From Candidatus Nomurabacteria bacterium (GTDB lineage: Bacteria > Patescibacteriota > Saccharimonadia > Saccharimonadales > Saccharimonadaceae): a DNA stretch of 41,784 nt. The translations under genes and the position numbers were made by a program. The stretch covers positions 1 through 41,784 of the forward strand of contig JAITNW010000016.1 in NCBI GenBank assembly GCA_031290255.1. Direction: 5' to 3'. Shown in pieces: positions 1 to 6,307 of this stretch (position 1 is the first letter of the stretch; each line of letters begins with the position of its first letter). Under the pieces are notes generated by a model. The model had not been told where the DNA came from, did no database searches, and saw nothing but the letters and a program-made list of their open reading frames with translations.

Positions 1-107
1 GCGGCGGTTCCGTGGTCGGCGACGTCTACTCGGGCGGCGGCCGGCTCAGGTTTGACCGGGGCGACGGCTGGGCGCTCGTCGACGTTGGTGTCGGTTTCTC
101 GGTGGGG
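1..107 (+). repeat. DGR variable repeat (VR), left end cut by window
   Basis: These 107 bases align without gaps to 392-498. There are twelve mismatches, at 34, 43, 57, 60, 61, 69, 75, 76, 79, 84, 85 and 105. In all twelve the other copy carries A, while this copy carries G (6), C (2) or T (4). Six template adenines are unchanged and no non-adenine position differs. The last stretch before the copies diverge has no adenine in this copy and is where an initiation-of-mutagenic-homing element would be expected. Its 5' limit is not visible. Confidence 0.93.
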
Positions 108-116
108 GAAAATTAG
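1..116 (+). CDS. 3' end of a DGR target gene (C-type-lectin/FISUMP-like C-terminus), partial
   Basis: The reading frame enters from the left edge (codons from base 3) and ends with TAG at 114-116, giving 37 visible residues that finish in GVGFSVGEN. The 'GFSV' ending resembles the GFSVRC/GFAVRC terminus of FISUMP-type lectin-like proteins, which are often secreted or surface exposed. Bases 1-107 form the variable repeat of a diversity-generating retroelement: compared with 392-498, every difference is at a template adenine. Relative to the template the encoded protein has eight residue changes, including N to G, N to L, N to V, D to V and R to W, while the invariant frame residues are kept. 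A terminator hairpin follows 55 bases downstream. The N-terminal part and any binding specificity lie outside the window. Confidence 0.85.
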   Translation, partial: GGSVVGDVYSGGGRLRFDRGDGWALVDVGVGFSVGEN

Positions 117-170
117 GACTAAATCCTTTTCAGTCCTTTCCTTCCCTTTCCTTCCTCAAAGTAGTACAAT

Positions 171-217
171 AAAGCGCAGTTTGCACGGCACATTAGCCTC
201 ACGAACTGCGCTTTTTT
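171..217 (+). terminator. Hairpin terminator after the DGR target gene
   Basis: Bases 171-183 pair with 202-214 (13 pairs, one G-T) around an 18-base loop. The T-run at 212-217 makes this a good intrinsic terminator for the plus-strand target gene that stops at 116. DGRs often carry a hairpin or cruciform just downstream of the VR that aids homing. This one is about 60 bases beyond the VR end, so terminator is the simpler reading. Confidence 0.75.
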
Positions 218-391
218 CTTTTCCGAAAATCCGCCGAGTTCCACAGGTGTACCATCAAACCAGATTTCTTCAAAAATCACCCCACGTGGGTCTAGCGTAA
301 ATTAGCGAACAATCTGTGCCTCGCGAGGCATAGGGTCACTCTGTTGTGACGGGTGGATTCTCGACGCGCCAGACGACAAAAGTCCTTCCCG
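218..391 (+). other. Non-coding interval between VR gene and template repeat, with two small inverted repeats
   Basis: I see no convincing gene here. A perfect 14-base palindrome (TGCCTCGCGAGGCA, 317-330) is followed at once by a 5-bp hairpin (335-339 with 346-350, loop 340-345). The interval directly precedes the template repeat and is probably the 5' portion of the template RNA; the hairpins may be part of its fold. No clear promoter was recognised. Confidence 0.45.
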
Positions 392-498
392 GCGGCGGTT
401 CCGTGGTCGGCGACGTCTACTCGGACGGCGGCCAGCTCAGGTTTGACAGGAACGACGGCAGGGCGAACGACGACAATGGTGTCGGTTTCTCGGTGAGG
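392..498 (+). ncRNA. DGR template repeat (TR) / template RNA region
   Basis: This is the adenine-rich copy of the VR at 1-107. It contains AAC codons (451-453, 466-468) and an AAT codon (475-477), typical of DGR templates because mutated A positions in AAY codons reach many amino acids without making stops. Of the 18 adenines in the aligned block, 12 are replaced in the VR. The open frame running through it (346-543) lacks a good ribosome site and is best read as a transcribed, untranslated template. Homology ends at 498, four bases before the stop codon of the convergent Avd-like gene. Confidence 0.92.
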
Positions 499-502
499 TG
501 TT

Positions 503-841
503 TTATTGCACTGACTTTCGCCATCCCCCCATCATCTTGCTAATCTCTAGTAGCCCAGCACTCAGCTGGTGCAAAGTAGTCTCGTGCGCCAGTTTCTCCA
601 CCATCATTATCCTCAGCTGAAACATCGCGAGTTCCGCCAATGCCCCAGCCTTTATCAGATAAGCCACCTTATGCGCCTTTGGCGCATTTTTTGCCATTAT
701 TTCATACTCCAGCATCGCAAGCAACGCATCCTCCAGCCGCCGCCCCAAAGTCTGCCGTTTGAGCGCCGGCAGCTTCTCAGTCACCCGCCCCACGGCAATA
801 TATAACTCTTGAGTCCGCATAATCACCGGCAAATCCGTCAT
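503..841 (-). CDS. avd: DGR accessory protein, Avd-like four-helix bundle
   Basis: This 112-residue protein has no signal peptide and is nearly all helical, with hydrophobic heptads: a first helix around LYIAVGRVTEKLPAL, basic residues before RRLEDALLAML, then an AELAMFQLRIM helix and a C-terminal EISKMMGGWRKSV. This pattern, including the (I/L)GRxLGGWxKS-like end, matches the Avd/four-helix-bundle family. In the Bordetella phage DGR, Avd forms a pentamer that binds the reverse transcriptase and template RNA. A GGAGGG ribosome site precedes the ATG. The gene runs against the template repeat, which ends four bases past its stop codon; Avd usually lies in the same direction as TR and RT. The assignment rests on pattern and context; a generic four-helix (S23-type) protein is the alternative. 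Confidence 0.8.
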   Translation of the reverse strand: MTDLPVIMRTQELYIAVGRVTEKLPALKRQTLGRRLEDALLAMLEYEIMAKNAPKAHKVAYLIKAGALAELAMFQLRIMMVEKLAHETTLHQLSAGLLEISKMMGGWRKSVQ

Positions 842-902
842 CCCTCCATATTACGCCACATTTCTCCATCCCACAACGCCCCAAAGCAAATAGGTGCCTC
901 TT

Positions 903-1352
903 CTATTTTTTCTCCATCTGATACCCTACCCCATGAATCGTACGAATCAAGCTCACGCCAAGCTTCGCCCGTAGTTTTTTCACATAAACATCTATCGTGT
1001 TGTACGATACTTTACTCTCCGCCCTCCAGCACCCGGCGATCAATTCATCTTTCGTAATGATCTTGCCATTATTCTCAATAAAAAACTGAATAATTTTGAA
1101 CTCCAAAGGAGTTATTTTCAGCAACTTCTTGTTGCGCCGAACCGCATGCGCCTTTATATCAAGTTCAATATTGCCGCTTTTTAAGATCTTTACGGGCAAT
1201 TCCGGGTCAATCAGCACCAAATCATAATTCTCTTGCTTCGCCAAATCAAGCTCTTTTGCAGTAATCTTATCGACATTATATCCGGCAGCTTCAAATACCT
1301 TAGATATTTCCCCGACTATTTCTAGATTATCACTGGCAATTAGTATATTCAT
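903..1352 (-). CDS. Truncated-receiver OmpR-type response regulator
   Basis: The 149-residue protein joins a half-length receiver (residues 1-58: ILIASDN start, then LVLIDPELP with the presumptive phospho-accepting Asp) directly to a full winged-helix DNA-binding domain (LLKITPLEFKIIQFF ... ELIAGCW ... NTIDVYVKKLRAKLG ... IRTIHGVGYQ). A normal receiver has about 115 residues; the beta4-alpha5 half with its conserved Thr/Ser and Lys is missing, so phosphorylation-driven dimerisation is unlikely. No sensor kinase is adjacent. Avd lies 61 bases downstream on the same strand and may be cotranscribed. A longer start at 1370 (GTG) is possible; neither start has a well-spaced ribosome site. Confidence 0.8.
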   Translation of the reverse strand: MNILIASDNLEIVGEISKVFEAAGYNVDKITAKELDLAKQENYDLVLIDPELPVKILKSGNIELDIKAHAVRRNKKLLKITPLEFKIIQFFIENNGKIITKDELIAGCWRAESKVSYNTIDVYVKKLRAKLGVSLIRTIHGVGYQMEKK

Positions 1353-1387
1353 ACTCTTGTAGGATAGCACCTAAGTCGCATAACAGC

Positions 1388-1422
1388 AAAAACCCCTCGA
1401 AAAATATAATTTACCGAGGGGT
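1388..1422 (-). terminator. Terminator of the infA-rpsI operon
   Basis: An 8-bp stem (1392-1399 with 1415-1422, ACCCCTCG/CGAGGGGT) is followed in the minus direction by a five-T run (A's at 1388-1392). It lies 31 bases beyond the uS9 stop codon and ends the long ribosomal protein transcript. Confidence 0.85.
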
Positions 1423-1452
1423 ATTCTGCCGAAAACAGTTAAATTTCGCTAA

Positions 1453-1857
1453 TTAACGTTTGCTAAACTGTTCGCGTTTACGTGCGCTACGGAAGCCGTA
1501 ATGTTTGCGCTCTTTCTCGCGTGGATCACGCTTCATGAGTCCGGCTTTCTTCAATATTGGACGGAATTCTGGGAATTCTGTCACTAATGCTTTAGAAATT
1601 GCCAATTTGATTGCGTCTACCTGTCCAGATAGACCACCACCGTCTACTTTTACGGTAATATTGTAATCTTTTTGCTTCTGCGTAACGGCAAGCGGATCAG
1701 TAATCTCGGCAAACAAGGCTTTATTATCACAAAGATATTCTAAAGCTGGCTTATCATTGATTGTAATCTCGCCTTTGCCCTTGATGAGACGCGCCCGAGC
1801 GGTCGCAGCCTTGCGGCGCCCTGCACCATAAATGTATTTTGTCTTCGTTGCAGTCAT
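1453..1857 (-). CDS. rpsI: 30S ribosomal protein uS9
   Basis: This 134-residue small-subunit protein has the N-terminal YGAGRRKAATARA segment, the GGGLSGQ signature and the basic tail ending in ...RKREQFSKR, whose last residues reach the P-site tRNA in known ribosomes. It is the last gene of the infA operon. Its ATG overlaps the uL13 stop by one base (TAATG), which suggests coupled translation. Length is normal and no anomaly was seen. Confidence 0.98.
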   Translation of the reverse strand: MTATKTKYIYGAGRRKAATARARLIKGKGEITINDKPALEYLCDNKALFAEITDPLAVTQKQKDYNITVKVDGGGLSGQVDAIKLAISKALVTEFPEFRPILKKAGLMKRDPREKERKHYGFRSARKREQFSKR

Positions 1858-2282
1858 TATTTAATCTCCTTTGGAGTTTGCGCGGTATGGCTGTGCTCAG
1901 CACCGTCAAACACTCTTAAGCGTGCCAAACGGTCAGCTTGTAGTTTGTTCTTGGGTAGCATTCCTGCCACCGCAAGCTCTATCACCTTGGCAGGGTTCTT
2001 TTCGATAACTTCCTCAAGCGTAAAATCTTTCAGTCCACCAATATAGCCAGAATGTCGATAGTAGTGCTTGTCGGTCATTTTATTGCCAGTTACTACGATC
2101 TTTTTTGCATTCGTCACTACTACGTAATCGCCATTATCAGTATGTGGGGTAAATGTTACTTTACTTTTGCCAAGTAGTTTATCGGCAATCACCACCGCTA
2201 GTTTACCGAGTGGCATACTAGAAGCGTCGATCGTCCACCATTCGCGGGCGATTTCAGATGATTTTTGGGAATAAGTTTTCAT
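1857..2282 (-). CDS. rplM: 50S ribosomal protein uL13
   Basis: 141 residues with the family segments WWTIDASSMPLGKLA, the THTDNGDYVVVTNA-type core (here TPHTDNGDY), KHYYRHSGY and the GMLPKNKL signature. It is an early-assembling large-subunit protein. It is followed by uS9, its partner in nearly all bacteria. Its start overlaps the bL17 stop by four bases (ATGA). The C-terminus AQTPKEIK is slightly different from the usual HxAQxP ending but unremarkable. Confidence 0.98.
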   Translation of the reverse strand: MKTYSQKSSEIAREWWTIDASSMPLGKLAVVIADKLLGKSKVTFTPHTDNGDYVVVTNAKKIVVTGNKMTDKHYYRHSGYIGGLKDFTLEEVIEKNPAKVIELAVAGMLPKNKLQADRLARLRVFDGAEHSHTAQTPKEIK

Positions 2283-2740
2283 TTCTTTTCCTCCGTAGCT
2301 TTAGCCTTTACTGCAGGTTTTTCAGCTTTCTTTTCGACCTTTTTCTCTATTTTTTCGGTCTTTGCAGGTTCAAGTTCGCGCTTAATTTCATCTACAAAAG
2401 ATATGGTACCCATTTCGGCGTTATCTCCCTTGCGGAAACCTGCGCGCTCAATGCGTAGGTAACCGCTATCGCGTGTGACCTGTGGCGCAATTACGTCTAC
2501 CAAATAGCTGCCGATTTTTTGACTATTAAGCCGGGCAATCACCAGACGACGGGCAGCGAGGTCGCCTTTCTTTGCGTGCGTGATGAGTTTCTCTGCATAG
2601 CGACGAATTTCTTTCGCGCGAGTCAGGGTGGTTGTGATCGAACCATTCTCAAACAGCGCTACGACTAGCCCATTGATCAATGCGGATCGCTGGTCGCGTT
2701 CGCGGCCAAATTTGCGTCCCTTGTATCCGTGGCGGTGCAT
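2279..2740 (-). CDS. rplQ: 50S ribosomal protein bL17
   Basis: 153 residues. The first ~115 are the conserved bL17 core (MHRHGYKGRKFGRERDQR start, then GSITTTLTRAKEIRRYAEKLIT). The remaining ~38 form a Lys/Glu/Ala-rich tail typical of extended, disordered ribosomal tails in this clade. It lines the peptide exit-tunnel region. It follows rpoA with one base between the genes, as in the classical alpha operon. Confidence 0.97.
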   Translation of the reverse strand: MHRHGYKGRKFGRERDQRSALINGLVVALFENGSITTTLTRAKEIRRYAEKLITHAKKGDLAARRLVIARLNSQKIGSYLVDVIAPQVTRDSGYLRIERAGFRKGDNAEMGTISFVDEIKRELEPAKTEKIEKKVEKKAEKPAVKAKATEEKK

Positions 2741-2741
2741 A

Positions 2742-3665
2742 TTAAACTTTTAACTCCGTTAATTTTTCTCTAACCTCATCCAGAGCTTTGGTGCCGAAGC
2801 CTTTGAGCTCTTTAAGGTCGGTTTCTGACAGCATAACGAGATCGCGCACAGTACGGATTTCGTTGTTGATTAGTGCATTTGCAGAACGAGCCGATAGCCC
2901 CATTTCCTCAACTGGCATCATAAGACCCGATTCGTCTTCTGTCTTTGTTGTGGTTGGTGCTGGTGCGGATTCAACCGTAGTGCCACCAGCGAGGGCCTGA
3001 TATTGGTTGACTAGGATAGCTGAGGCCTCTTCAAATGCCTCTTTTGGCGTCAAAGTGCCGTCTGTGTCGATAGTCAAGGTTAACTGTTGCAAATTAGTAT
3101 CTTGACCAACACGAGTGTTCTCAGCCTTGTATCGTACCCGTAGAACCGGCGTGAACAACGCGTCGATTGCGATCATATCGCTATGCACACGATCATCACC
3201 AGATTGTTCAATGCTTAAATATCCGCGACCCGTATCTACTACCAAGTCCATCTTCAAAGTAAACTTCGGATTATCGATATTGCAGATAATTTGTTGTGGG
3301 TTAGCAATTTCTACCTCAGCTGACAATTTGATATCTCCAGCAAGCACCACTCCTGTACCCTTTTTCTCAAGATGCAACTCAATTGGCGCATCAGAATGAG
3401 ATTTGATGTGAATGTTCTTTAGGTTGAGCATAATGTCGACTACATCTTCAGCAATACCTGGTATTGCAGTGAATTCATGCGTAGTGCCATCAATACGGAA
3501 AGCCGTAATAGCGGCGCCCTTGATACTGCTGAGGAGTACGCGACGTAGCGAATTGCCAAGCGTGTTGCCATAGCCATAATAAAGCGGCTTGATCACAAAA
3601 CTTGCACTATTTTCACCAAGGTCTTTGATTTCTGCTAATTCTGCTTCGTGAATAACTTTTGTCAT
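2742..3665 (-). CDS. rpoA: DNA-directed RNA polymerase alpha subunit
   Basis: 307 residues. The N-terminal dimerisation and assembly domain carries the GYGNTLGNSLRRVLLSSI motif that contacts beta/beta'. A short linker with a Pro/Thr-rich stretch (residues ~233-243) leads to the C-terminal domain with LSARSANALINNEIRTV and LKGFGTKALDEV, the helix-hairpin-helix region that binds UP elements and activators. Both domains are intact. It lies between uS4 and bL17 as in most bacteria. Confidence 0.98.
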   Translation of the reverse strand: MTKVIHEAELAEIKDLGENSASFVIKPLYYGYGNTLGNSLRRVLLSSIKGAAITAFRIDGTTHEFTAIPGIAEDVVDIMLNLKNIHIKSHSDAPIELHLEKKGTGVVLAGDIKLSAEVEIANPQQIICNIDNPKFTLKMDLVVDTGRGYLSIEQSGDDRVHSDMIAIDALFTPVLRVRYKAENTRVGQDTNLQQLTLTIDTDGTLTPKEAFEEASAILVNQYQALAGGTTVESAPAPTTTKTEDESGLMMPVEEMGLSARSANALINNEIRTVRDLVMLSETDLKELKGFGTKALDEVREKLTELKV

Positions 3666-3674
3666 ATTTCTCCT

Positions 3675-4292
3675 TTAGCGTGAGTAGTACTCAACGATTA
3701 GTTGTTCGTTAATGCCCACCTCGGCTTCTTCGCGCTTCGGTGATCCAGTTATTTCGATTTTCATTTTCTTACCATCGGATTTCATCCACGAAAGTGATGA
3801 TTGGTTTGCGGCGCCTATGACGTTTGCTAAGTTCTTAAAATACTCAGATTTCTGAGATTTTGCACGAACTTCCAGTACGTCTCCAGCGCTCAGGCGAATT
3901 GATGGAATATCTATGCGACGACCATTTAATGTGAAATGTCCGTGTGACACTAACTGCCTAGCTGCGCGCCGTGTTGTCGCAAAGCCTGCACGGTAAACGG
4001 CATTATCTGCGCGGCGCTCTAGGTAATTCAGTAGAATTTCACCCGTCAATCCTTCTGCCTTTTGCGCTTCACGCATCAATTTTGCGAACTGTTTTTCTAG
4101 TAGTCCATAAATACGACGCACTTTTTGCTTTTCGCGCAGCTGAGTCAGGTAAAGGCTTCCGCCTCTTACTCGCATATCAGCGTGTTGTCCAGGAATACCG
4201 GATTTCTTAGCCATAATCTTATGTGCTTTAGGGGCAAGCGCAAAACCTTCGCGTCGGGATTGTTTGCCTACTGGTGTTAAATCTCGTGCCAT
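3675..4292 (-). CDS. rpsD: 30S ribosomal protein uS4
   Basis: 205 residues, a primary 16S rRNA-binding protein. The S4 RNA-binding domain is seen as LERRADNAVYRAGFA...RRAARQLVSHGHFTLNGRRIDIPS. The N-terminal part lacks the four-cysteine zinc site found in some homologues. The gene lies between uS11 and rpoA. In E. coli uS4 is the autogenous regulator of this operon; I did not identify an equivalent pseudoknot here. Confidence 0.97.
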   Translation of the reverse strand: MARDLTPVGKQSRREGFALAPKAHKIMAKKSGIPGQHADMRVRGGSLYLTQLREKQKVRRIYGLLEKQFAKLMREAQKAEGLTGEILLNYLERRADNAVYRAGFATTRRAARQLVSHGHFTLNGRRIDIPSIRLSAGDVLEVRAKSQKSEYFKNLANVIGAANQSSLSWMKSDGKKMKIEITGSPKREEAEVGINEQLIVEYYSR

Positions 4293-4293
4293 A

Positions 4294-4731
4294 CTATGGT
4301 TTCCTCTCTCCCTTCGGTCGTACGCCGCCGTGTGGAATTGGGGTCTTGTCGGTTACGCTATTGATAGCAATACCTACTGTGCCGAAAGCGCGCACTGCGC
4401 TATCGCGACCCAGACCAATACCTTTGACGAATACATCTACACTATTCATTCCGTGATCACGCTTTGCGATCTCGGCAACTTTCTCAGCTGCGATTTGGGC
4501 TGCATATGCAGTACCCTTCTTCGAGCCTCGAAAACCATTTGCGCCAGCTGAAGATGCAGTTAGAATTTCGCCTTTTTTGTCGGTTACGCTGATTATTGTA
4601 TTATTAAATGTTGCCTGTACGTGAGCTTCGCCAGATTGAACAATGCGTTTGCCCTTCTTGGCCTTACTCTTAGCGACTTTTTGCTCCACTTCCGGAGCTT
4701 CATTGGTAGTAGCTTTAACTTCTTCTGCCAT
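4294..4731 (-). CDS. rpsK: 30S ribosomal protein uS11
   Basis: 145 residues. A ~29-residue Lys/Glu-rich N-terminal extension precedes the conserved core (GEAHVQATFNNTIISVTD, SSAGANGFRGSKKGTAYAAQ, GIGLGRDSAVRAF, TPIPHGGVRP). The C-terminal tail GVRPKGERKP is shorter and less basic than the usual GCRPRKxRR(V). It forms part of the 30S platform. Confidence 0.97.
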   Translation of the reverse strand: MAEEVKATTNEAPEVEQKVAKSKAKKGKRIVQSGEAHVQATFNNTIISVTDKKGEILTASSAGANGFRGSKKGTAYAAQIAAEKVAEIAKRDHGMNSVDVFVKGIGLGRDSAVRAFGTVGIAINSVTDKTPIPHGGVRPKGERKP

Positions 4732-4740
4732 ATTAACTCC

Positions 4741-5133
4741 TTAAGTTTTACTCGATGCTTTAGGTTGTGCGCCACCAACTGCGATTGATTTACCCTTACG
4801 AGTTCGCGCATTCGTACGAGTTCTTTGTCCGTTGACAGGAAGTCCAGCCTTGTGGCGGAGTCCCTTATAAGAGTTGATGTCCTTGATGCGTTTGATATTA
4901 TTGGTCACGAGGCGTTTCAAATCTCCTTCAACGGAATATTTGCTAGAATTAGCAATAATATCGTTGATCTTTTGTTCGTCAGCCTCGGTGAGATCTTTCA
5001 CCCGAGTGGTCGGCTCAATTTTGGCCGCCGCAAGGATGGCTTTACTTGTGGTTTCACCAATCCCGTAGACATAAGTAAGCGCAATATGCACCTGCTTGTC
5101 GCTTGGAATGGTTACACCGGCTATTCTTGCCAT
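4741..5133 (-). CDS. rpsM: 30S ribosomal protein uS13
   Basis: 130 residues with the helix-two-turn-helix region ([12 protein letters not shown]), the conserved [17 protein letters not shown] block and a basic C-terminal tail that contacts P-site tRNA and uS19 in the 30S head. It starts two bases after the bL36 stop codon. Normal length. Confidence 0.97.
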   Translation of the reverse strand: MARIAGVTIPSDKQVHIALTYVYGIGETTSKAILAAAKIEPTTRVKDLTEADEQKINDIIANSSKYSVEGDLKRLVTNNIKRIKDINSYKGLRHKAGLPVNGQRTRTNARTRKGKSIAVGGAQPKASSKT

Positions 5134-5135
5134 GC

Positions 5136-5252
5136 TTAACCCTGCCTTTGCTTGTTCTTAGGTTTTTTCTTATTGATGATTCGTAATACACCTTTGCGGC
5201 GGACTATGATGTCATCGGGGCTTATTTTCTTTACACTCGCGCGAACTTTCAT
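5136..5252 (-). CDS. rpmJ: 50S ribosomal protein bL36, cysteine-free form
   Basis: 38 residues, opening [10 protein letters not shown] and closing KNKQRQG, both diagnostic of bL36. The family's zinc ligands (Cys11, Cys14, Cys27, His32) are all replaced, here by Ser11, Asp14, Asn27 and Asn33 with one inserted residue, so it cannot bind zinc in the usual way. It sits between infA and uS13 as expected. The ATG has only a weak ribosome site, while a strong AGGAG lies 65 bases upstream, before an in-frame open stretch that begins with ATT (5307-5309). The start may therefore be further upstream. Confidence 0.92.
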   Translation of the reverse strand: MKVRASVKKISPDDIIVRRKGVLRIINKKKPKNKQRQG

Positions 5253-5316
5253 GTAGTAGAAAATATCCTTTCCGGATAATCGAGCCACTAATGCCGAAGC
5301 ACCAGAAATTTCGATC

Positions 5317-5321
5317 TCCTG
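5317..5321 (-). promoter_or_regulatory. Strong ribosome-binding site far upstream of bL36
   Basis: AGGAG lies just after the infA stop codon but 65 bases before the bL36 ATG. In the bL36 frame the sequence stays open from here to the ATG. An ATT codon sits 7 bases beyond the motif (six spacer bases plus start). Initiation at ATT would give bL36 a 19-residue N-terminal extension including the initiator. Confidence 0.4.
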
Positions 5322-5326
5322 TTAAA

Positions 5327-5551
5327 TTAATCTTTGAGGCGAAAGCTGATTCTGCCCTTTGTAAGATCGTAAGGGGTTAACTCAACTTCCACCTTATCAC
5401 CGGGCACAAGACGTATAAAATGCTTCCGCATCTTACCCGACATGTGCGCGATAATAATATGGCCATTCTCGAGAGAAACTCGAAACTGAGTACCAGGCAA
5501 AGCCTCGACGACTTTTCCGGCGAGTTTGATAACTTCCTTTTGACTAGCCAT
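5327..5551 (-). CDS. infA: Translation initiation factor IF-1
   Basis: 74 residues, an OB-fold protein that binds the 30S A site during initiation. Family segments are [35 protein letters not shown] and [18 protein letters not shown]. It is the first gene after the promoter at 5565-5593 and leads the bL36-uS13-uS11-uS4-rpoA-bL17-uL13-uS9 operon. Length is as expected (usually 72). Confidence 0.98.
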   Translation of the reverse strand: MASQKEVIKLAGKVVEALPGTQFRVSLENGHIIIAHMSGKMRKHFIRLVPGDKVEVELTPYDLTKGRISFRLKD

Positions 5552-5564
5552 AAATTACCTACGT

Positions 5565-5593
5565 AGTATAGCAAATTTTTGTCAATATGTAAA
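5565..5593 (-). promoter_or_regulatory. Promoter of the infA operon
   Basis: A -35 box TTTACA (5588-5593), a 17-base spacer and a -10 box TATACT (5565-5570) on the minus strand, directly upstream of infA. It separates the infA operon from secY and the sortase gene. Confidence 0.85.
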
Positions 5594-5611
5594 GATTAAA
5601 ATAAGCTAAAA

Positions 5612-6307
5612 TTAGTTTTCCACAAGCACAGCGCGCACCATTGCGCGCGACAGGTATGTTCGGCGAACATTCGTCCATTCGCCAGTACACGTTATCAAGG
5701 ATAAAGATTCCTTGCCTGCTACTGGTGTTTTTTGCATCGTCCCCATATAGCTATTTGCCTCTTCTACGCTCATAGTTTTATTCTCTACCACTTCATACGT
5801 GAACTTGATTCCGTCGCCACGCTCGACAATTATCTTATCACCACTTTTCAATGTGTCTAGCTTCTTGAACACGCCGGCTCTCGTAGGGCCACCGTTATGC
5901 CCATCCATCAAGAGTGTACCGTTCCCACCAGGTTTACTTGAATTATTATACCATCCCACATCAAAAATACCCGTTGGCACGCCCATCTTGCCATCCTTTG
6001 CTATGCCGACTTCTATAATACGAGCATTTTGAACCCCAAGTTTTTCGATGGTCAAATAGCGTGGTCGGTCTGGAGCTACGACGTGCTGCTTGACCTGCTC
6101 CTGCGTAACGTCTTCTTCTGAAACTTCTTGCTCTTCATATTCAACTTCTGCAGGCGCCGCCGTGGCTCGCGCCGTCCCATCTTTACTAGCGTAATACATT
6201 TGTTCCCACACAAACACTTTCACGATACAGCCGGTCACGAAAATCACGCAAAGCCAAAGCAGGATCTTCGGAATTTTACTAACAAAATTATTAATCTTCA
6301 AACTCAT
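5612..6307 (-). CDS. Membrane-anchored sortase (class E/F-like transpeptidase)
   Basis: 231 residues: a cytoplasmic N-terminus, one membrane segment (~14-34), an acidic linker (~54-75), then the sortase beta-barrel. The catalytic residues are visible: His137 in MDGHNG, Cys207 in LSLITCTG, and an Arg at 215-216 or 221. Sortases cut a C-terminal sorting motif of secreted proteins and link them to the wall or polymerise pili. Its ATG overlaps the secY stop by four bases (ATGA), so it is almost certainly cotranscribed and translationally coupled with the secretion channel that delivers its substrates. The exact sortase class is inference. Confidence 0.92.
   Translation of the reverse strand: MSLKINNFVSKIPKILLWLCVIFVTGCIVKVFVWEQMYYASKDGTARATAAPAEVEYEEQEVSEEDVTQEQVKQHVVAPDRPRYLTIEKLGVQNARIIEVGIAKDGKMGVPTGIFDVGWYNNSSKPGGNGTLLMDGHNGGPTRAGVFKKLDTLKSGDKIIVERGDGIKFTYEVVENKTMSVEEANSYMGTMQKTPVAGKESLSLITCTGEWTNVRRTYLSRAMVRAVLVEN

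Noticed and set aside
346-543. Plus-strand open frame across the template repeat ending in GFSVRC
   Set aside because: It begins without a convincing ribosome site, lacks any upstream lectin domain, and is explained by the template copying the C-terminus of the target gene.
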